Source of the DNA: Mycolicibacterium pyrenivorans
Lineage (GTDB): Bacteria > Actinomycetota > Actinomycetes > Mycobacteriales > Mycobacteriaceae
Length of the DNA: 64,000 nucleotides
Assembly: GCF_025821625.1 (NCBI RefSeq)
Contig: NZ_JACKSH010000046.1
Coordinates: forward strand, 1,018-65,017
Reading direction: 5' to 3'
A program made the position numbers and the translations under genes. Below, in pieces: positions 62,054-64,000 of this stretch (position 1 is the stretch's first letter; every line of letters begins with the position of its first letter). The notes below the pieces were generated by a model. It was given only the letters and a program-made list of their open reading frames with translations. It did not search any database and had not been told where the DNA came from.

Positions 62054-62134
62054 GCTGCCTATTCGCTCCTCGCGTGCGCGGCTGCCTATTCGCTCCTCGC
62101 GTGCGCGGCTGCCTATTCGCTCCTCGCGTGCGCG
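62054..62134. repeat. 27-bp direct repeat, three copies, between pafA and the methyltransferase
   Basis: Three identical 27-bp units (62054, 62081, 62108) end inside the last codons of the minus-strand methyltransferase. Minus-strand core ACGCGAGGAGCGAATAG includes the methyltransferase stop TAG, so each unit repeats the ARSE-stop end. Confidence 0.95.
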
Positions 62135-62703
62135 GACACCGCGTAGTCGCCGCCGGTGAACGGTTGGCGGTCCCACGTCGCCCAACGGTCCACCAATTCC
62201 AGGCCCGCCGCGGCAGCCGACTTGTCGTATTGGTCCAGCGTCAGCCGATCCTCGCGTAGCTGAAACCCCGCGACCAATAGTCCGCCGGGCACCAGCAGGG
62301 CCGCGAGCTCGGCGATGACGCGGCCTTCGGTGCCGCGTTCCACGAAGATCATCACGTTGCCGGGCAAGGCGACCAGGTCGAACGACTCGTTCAGATGCGA
62401 TCCGGCGTCGACGAGGTCCGCCTCGATCCACCGCAGCTGCGGCGCCTTGGCGCGGGCCGCGGTCAGCATCGCCGGGTCGAGGTCGATCCCGGTGACCGAG
62501 AAGCCGCGCGCGGCCAGTTCGATCGCCACCCTGCCCGTGCCGCACCCCGCGTCCAGCACCCGGGTCCCCCCGGACTCCCGCAGCAGCGACTCGATCAGAT
62601 CGGCTTCGCCGTGCACACTGGCCCCGGACGCGGCGAGACTCTGCCAGCGCGCGTCGTAATCCTGCCCGCGCGGCACGTCGGAGTGCTGCCAACGGCTGCC
62701 CAT
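62113..62703 (-). CDS. Class I SAM-dependent methyltransferase
   Basis: This 196-residue protein has a Rossmann SAM domain: RVLDAGCGTGRVAIELA (motif I, about 48-64), VTGIDLDPAMLTAA (motif II), DLVALPGNVMIFV (motif IV region) and LVPGGLLVAGFQL. The substrate is unknown. ATG 62703 (MGSRWQHSDVPRGQDY) is favoured over ATG 62742. The gene lies on the minus strand between pafA and pafB and splits an operon that is usually continuous. Confidence 0.85.
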   Translation of the reverse strand: MGSRWQHSDVPRGQDYDARWQSLAASGASVHGEADLIESLLRESGGTRVLDAGCGTGRVAIELAARGFSVTGIDLDPAMLTAARAKAPQLRWIEADLVDAGSHLNESFDLVALPGNVMIFVERGTEGRVIAELAALLVPGGLLVAGFQLREDRLTLDQYDKSAAAAGLELVDRWATWDRQPFTGGDYAVSAHARSE

Positions 62704-62762
62704 GGGTTGAAATCCTGTCAGACGCGCGGCAGCGGCCGTCAAACGGGATCGCCGCCGCCCCT

Positions 62763-62768
62763 TAAGCT
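62763..62768 (+). promoter_or_regulatory. -10 box (TAAGCT) for leaderless pafB
   Basis: TAAGCT ends 7 nt before GTG 62776. As the methyltransferase gene cuts pafB off from pafA, this would be the main promoter of pafBC. Confidence 0.45.
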
Positions 62769-62775
62769 CTAAGCC

Positions 62776-63765
62776 GTGGCGATCTCGAAAGTCGAACGGC
62801 TGATGAACCTCGTCATCGCGCTGCTGTCCACGCGGACGTTCATCACCGCCGACCGGATCCGCGAGACCGTCTACGGATACTCCGAGAACGCCAGCGACGA
62901 GGCGTTCTCGCGGATGTTCGAGCGCGACAAGAACGAGCTGCGCGACCTGGGCATTCCGCTGGAGACCGGCCGTGTTTCGCAGACCGACCCGACCGAGGGA
63001 TACCGCATCAGCCGCGAGGCGTACGCACTGCCCGCGGTCGAGCTGACCGCCGACGAGGCGGCCGCGGTGGCGGTGGCCACGCAGCTGTGGGAATCACCCG
63101 AGCTCATCACCGCGACCCAGGGTGCGCTGCTGAAGCTGCGCGCCGCCGGGGTCGACGTGGACGCGCCCGACGGCGACGTGACCATCACCTCGACCGCCGC
63201 TCTCCCCGGACTGCGCGGTTCGGAGGAGGTTCTCGGAATCCTGTTGGCTGCCATCGACTCCGGCCACGCCGTACAGTTCCCGCACCGGCCGTCGCGCACC
63301 GAACCGTACGTCACCCGCACCGTCGAGCCGTGGGGCGTGGTCACCGACCGCGGCCGCTGGTACCTGGTGGGCCACGACCGCGACCGCGACGCTGTCCGCA
63401 CCTTCCGGCTCTCGCGGATCGGCGCGGAGGTGACACCGATCGGGGAGTCCGGTGCGGTCAGCAGGCCCGCGGGTTTGAACCTTCGCGAGATCGTCGACCG
63501 GGTGGTCGGCGACTGGCCTGCGGCCGGGCAGGCCAAAGTGTGGGTTGCCGAAGGACGGGCGACCGCCTTGCGTCGCCGGGCCACGGCCGCGGGTCCACGG
63601 ACCCTCGCCGGTCGCCCCGGGGAGGAGATCGATCTGGACATCGACATGTTCGACCGGGTGGCGCGCGAGATCGCCAGCTACGGAGCCGACGCGGTGGCAC
63701 TCGAGCCGGCGTCGCTGCGGGAGGACGTCATCGCGCGGCTGGAAGCACAGGCAGGCCGCGCATGA
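62776..63765 (+). CDS. pafB: WYL-domain regulator PafB
   Basis: With PafC it activates the RecA-independent DNA-damage response in mycobacteria; it is named for its link to pafA but is not needed for pupylation. The 329 residues have an N-terminal winged helix (SKVERLMNLVIALLSTRTFITADRIRE; EAFSRMFERDKNELRDLG) and a WYL domain (RTVEPWGVVTDRGRWYLVGHDRDRD, about 180-204). GTG 62776 is the start. The stop begins the chain of mini-ORFs leading to pafC. Confidence 0.96.
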   Translation: MAISKVERLMNLVIALLSTRTFITADRIRETVYGYSENASDEAFSRMFERDKNELRDLGIPLETGRVSQTDPTEGYRISREAYALPAVELTADEAAAVAVATQLWESPELITATQGALLKLRAAGVDVDAPDGDVTITSTAALPGLRGSEEVLGILLAAIDSGHAVQFPHRPSRTEPYVTRTVEPWGVVTDRGRWYLVGHDRDRDAVRTFRLSRIGAEVTPIGESGAVSRPAGLNLREIVDRVVGDWPAAGQAKVWVAEGRATALRRRATAAGPRTLAGRPGEEIDLDIDMFDRVAREIASYGADAVALEPASLREDVIARLEAQAGRA

Positions 63766-63921
63766 CGGGCCAGCGAGTAGCGAAGGCGGATCGCGCATGA
63801 CGGGCCAGCGAGTAGCGAAGGCGGATCGCGCATGACGGGCCAGCGAGTAGCGTGACGGGCCAGCGAGTAGCGAAGGCGGATCGCGCATGACGGGCCAGCG
63901 AGTAGCGAAGGCGGATCGCGC
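63762..63921 (+). repeat. 35-bp units forming a relay of mini-ORFs between pafB and pafC
   Basis: Starts lie at ATG 63762 (overlapping the pafB stop), 63797, 63832, GTG 63852 and ATG 63887, then pafC at 63922. Full units read MTGQRVAKADRA and stop in TGA overlapping the next start. The 63832 copy lacks 15 bp and reads MTGQRVA, yet its TGA overlaps the GTG of the next copy, so the chain has no break. The unit shares QRxAxADRA and GGCGGATCGCGC with the units at 25558. Confidence 0.92.
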
Positions 63922-64000
63922 ATGACTCCAGTGAGCACGCGGCTGGTGCGGCTGCTGAACATGGTGCCCTACTTCCAGGCCAACCCGAGGATCACCTACG
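63922..64000 (+). CDS. pafC: WYL-domain regulator PafC, start only
   Basis: ATG 63922 begins VSTRLVRLLNMVPYFQANP, the usual PafC start and winged-helix beginning, and is cut by the window edge after 26 codons. It is the partner of PafB. Its start is the last link of the mini-ORF relay, with no other good ribosome site. Confidence 0.93.
   Translation, partial: MTPVSTRLVRLLNMVPYFQANPRITY

Noticed and set aside
63762-63921. CRISPR-like array
   Set aside because: Units are head to tail with no unique spacers and no cas genes nearby; this also applies to the arrays at 15262, 25558, 54610 and 62054.

Overview
The window looks like the chromosome of a fast-growing mycobacterium (Mycolicibacterium type). 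It is GC-rich, has many GTG starts and ATGA/GTGA gene overlaps, and carries mycothiol (mshC) and Pup-proteasome genes. Most genes follow the order known from M. tuberculosis Rv2141c to Rv2095c. This identification rests on gene content and order recalled from family knowledge, not on a database search.

Layout: 1-2772 is a graveyard of mobile DNA. It holds an IS3-family orfA with the start of orfB, an IS110 transposase fragment with its noncoding leader, and a large serine recombinase that has lost its 5' end to an IS end, carries an 87-bp internal duplication and is cut by a stop codon. The recombinase abuts a tRNA-Leu(GAG). From 2933 to 16230 lies a conserved housekeeping block: M20 peptidase, PEBP protein, pyrD, lppL, uppP, a histidine phosphatase, DUF3090, an SCO1664-like protein, cysQ, mshC, an SDR, a DUF1254 lipoprotein and a PAC2 protein. 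At 16312-20476 a wrecked remnant of the usual mycobacterial metH is followed by a candidate S-adenosylhomocysteine (SAH) riboswitch and an intact E. coli-type metH. This looks like replacement of a gene at its own locus.

From 20538 to 26217 (minus strand) is a purine-to-allantoin operon: OHCU decarboxylase, HIU hydrolase, FAD urate hydroxylase, and xanthine dehydrogenase FAD and fused FeS-Mo subunits. A HAD phosphatase, a sugar porter with a CRP-type site, hisE-hisG, flavin oxidoreductases, an ArsR/SRPBCC pair, a RecB-type nuclease and trmI follow. The Pup-proteasome locus runs from 38064 to the window end: mpa, dop, pup-prcB-prcA, pafA, pafB and the start of pafC. A frameshifted LuxR-type ATPase regulator lies between mpa and dop. 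A choline/glycine-betaine catabolic cluster (49874-58518) lies between prcA and pafA, and it is decaying. Its aldehyde dehydrogenase and transporter are fused fragments left by a deletion, and its cNMP/CBS protein has lost its middle.

The most unusual features are short tandem repeats at gene junctions. At uraD-uraH and pafB-pafC the 35-bp units are each a 12-codon mini-ORF whose TGA stop overlaps the next start, so the two genes are joined by an unbroken relay of ATGA/GTGA couplings. The one truncated copy keeps the relay intact. A single-unit version joins uppP to the phosphatase gene. These resemble the MIRU-type intercistronic elements of mycobacteria but are shorter. A second recurring pattern is the leaderless promoter: a TANNNT hexamer ending 6-8 nt before the start codon of uppP, mshC, the SDR, PAC2, recB-like, dop, iclR, pafA and pafB.
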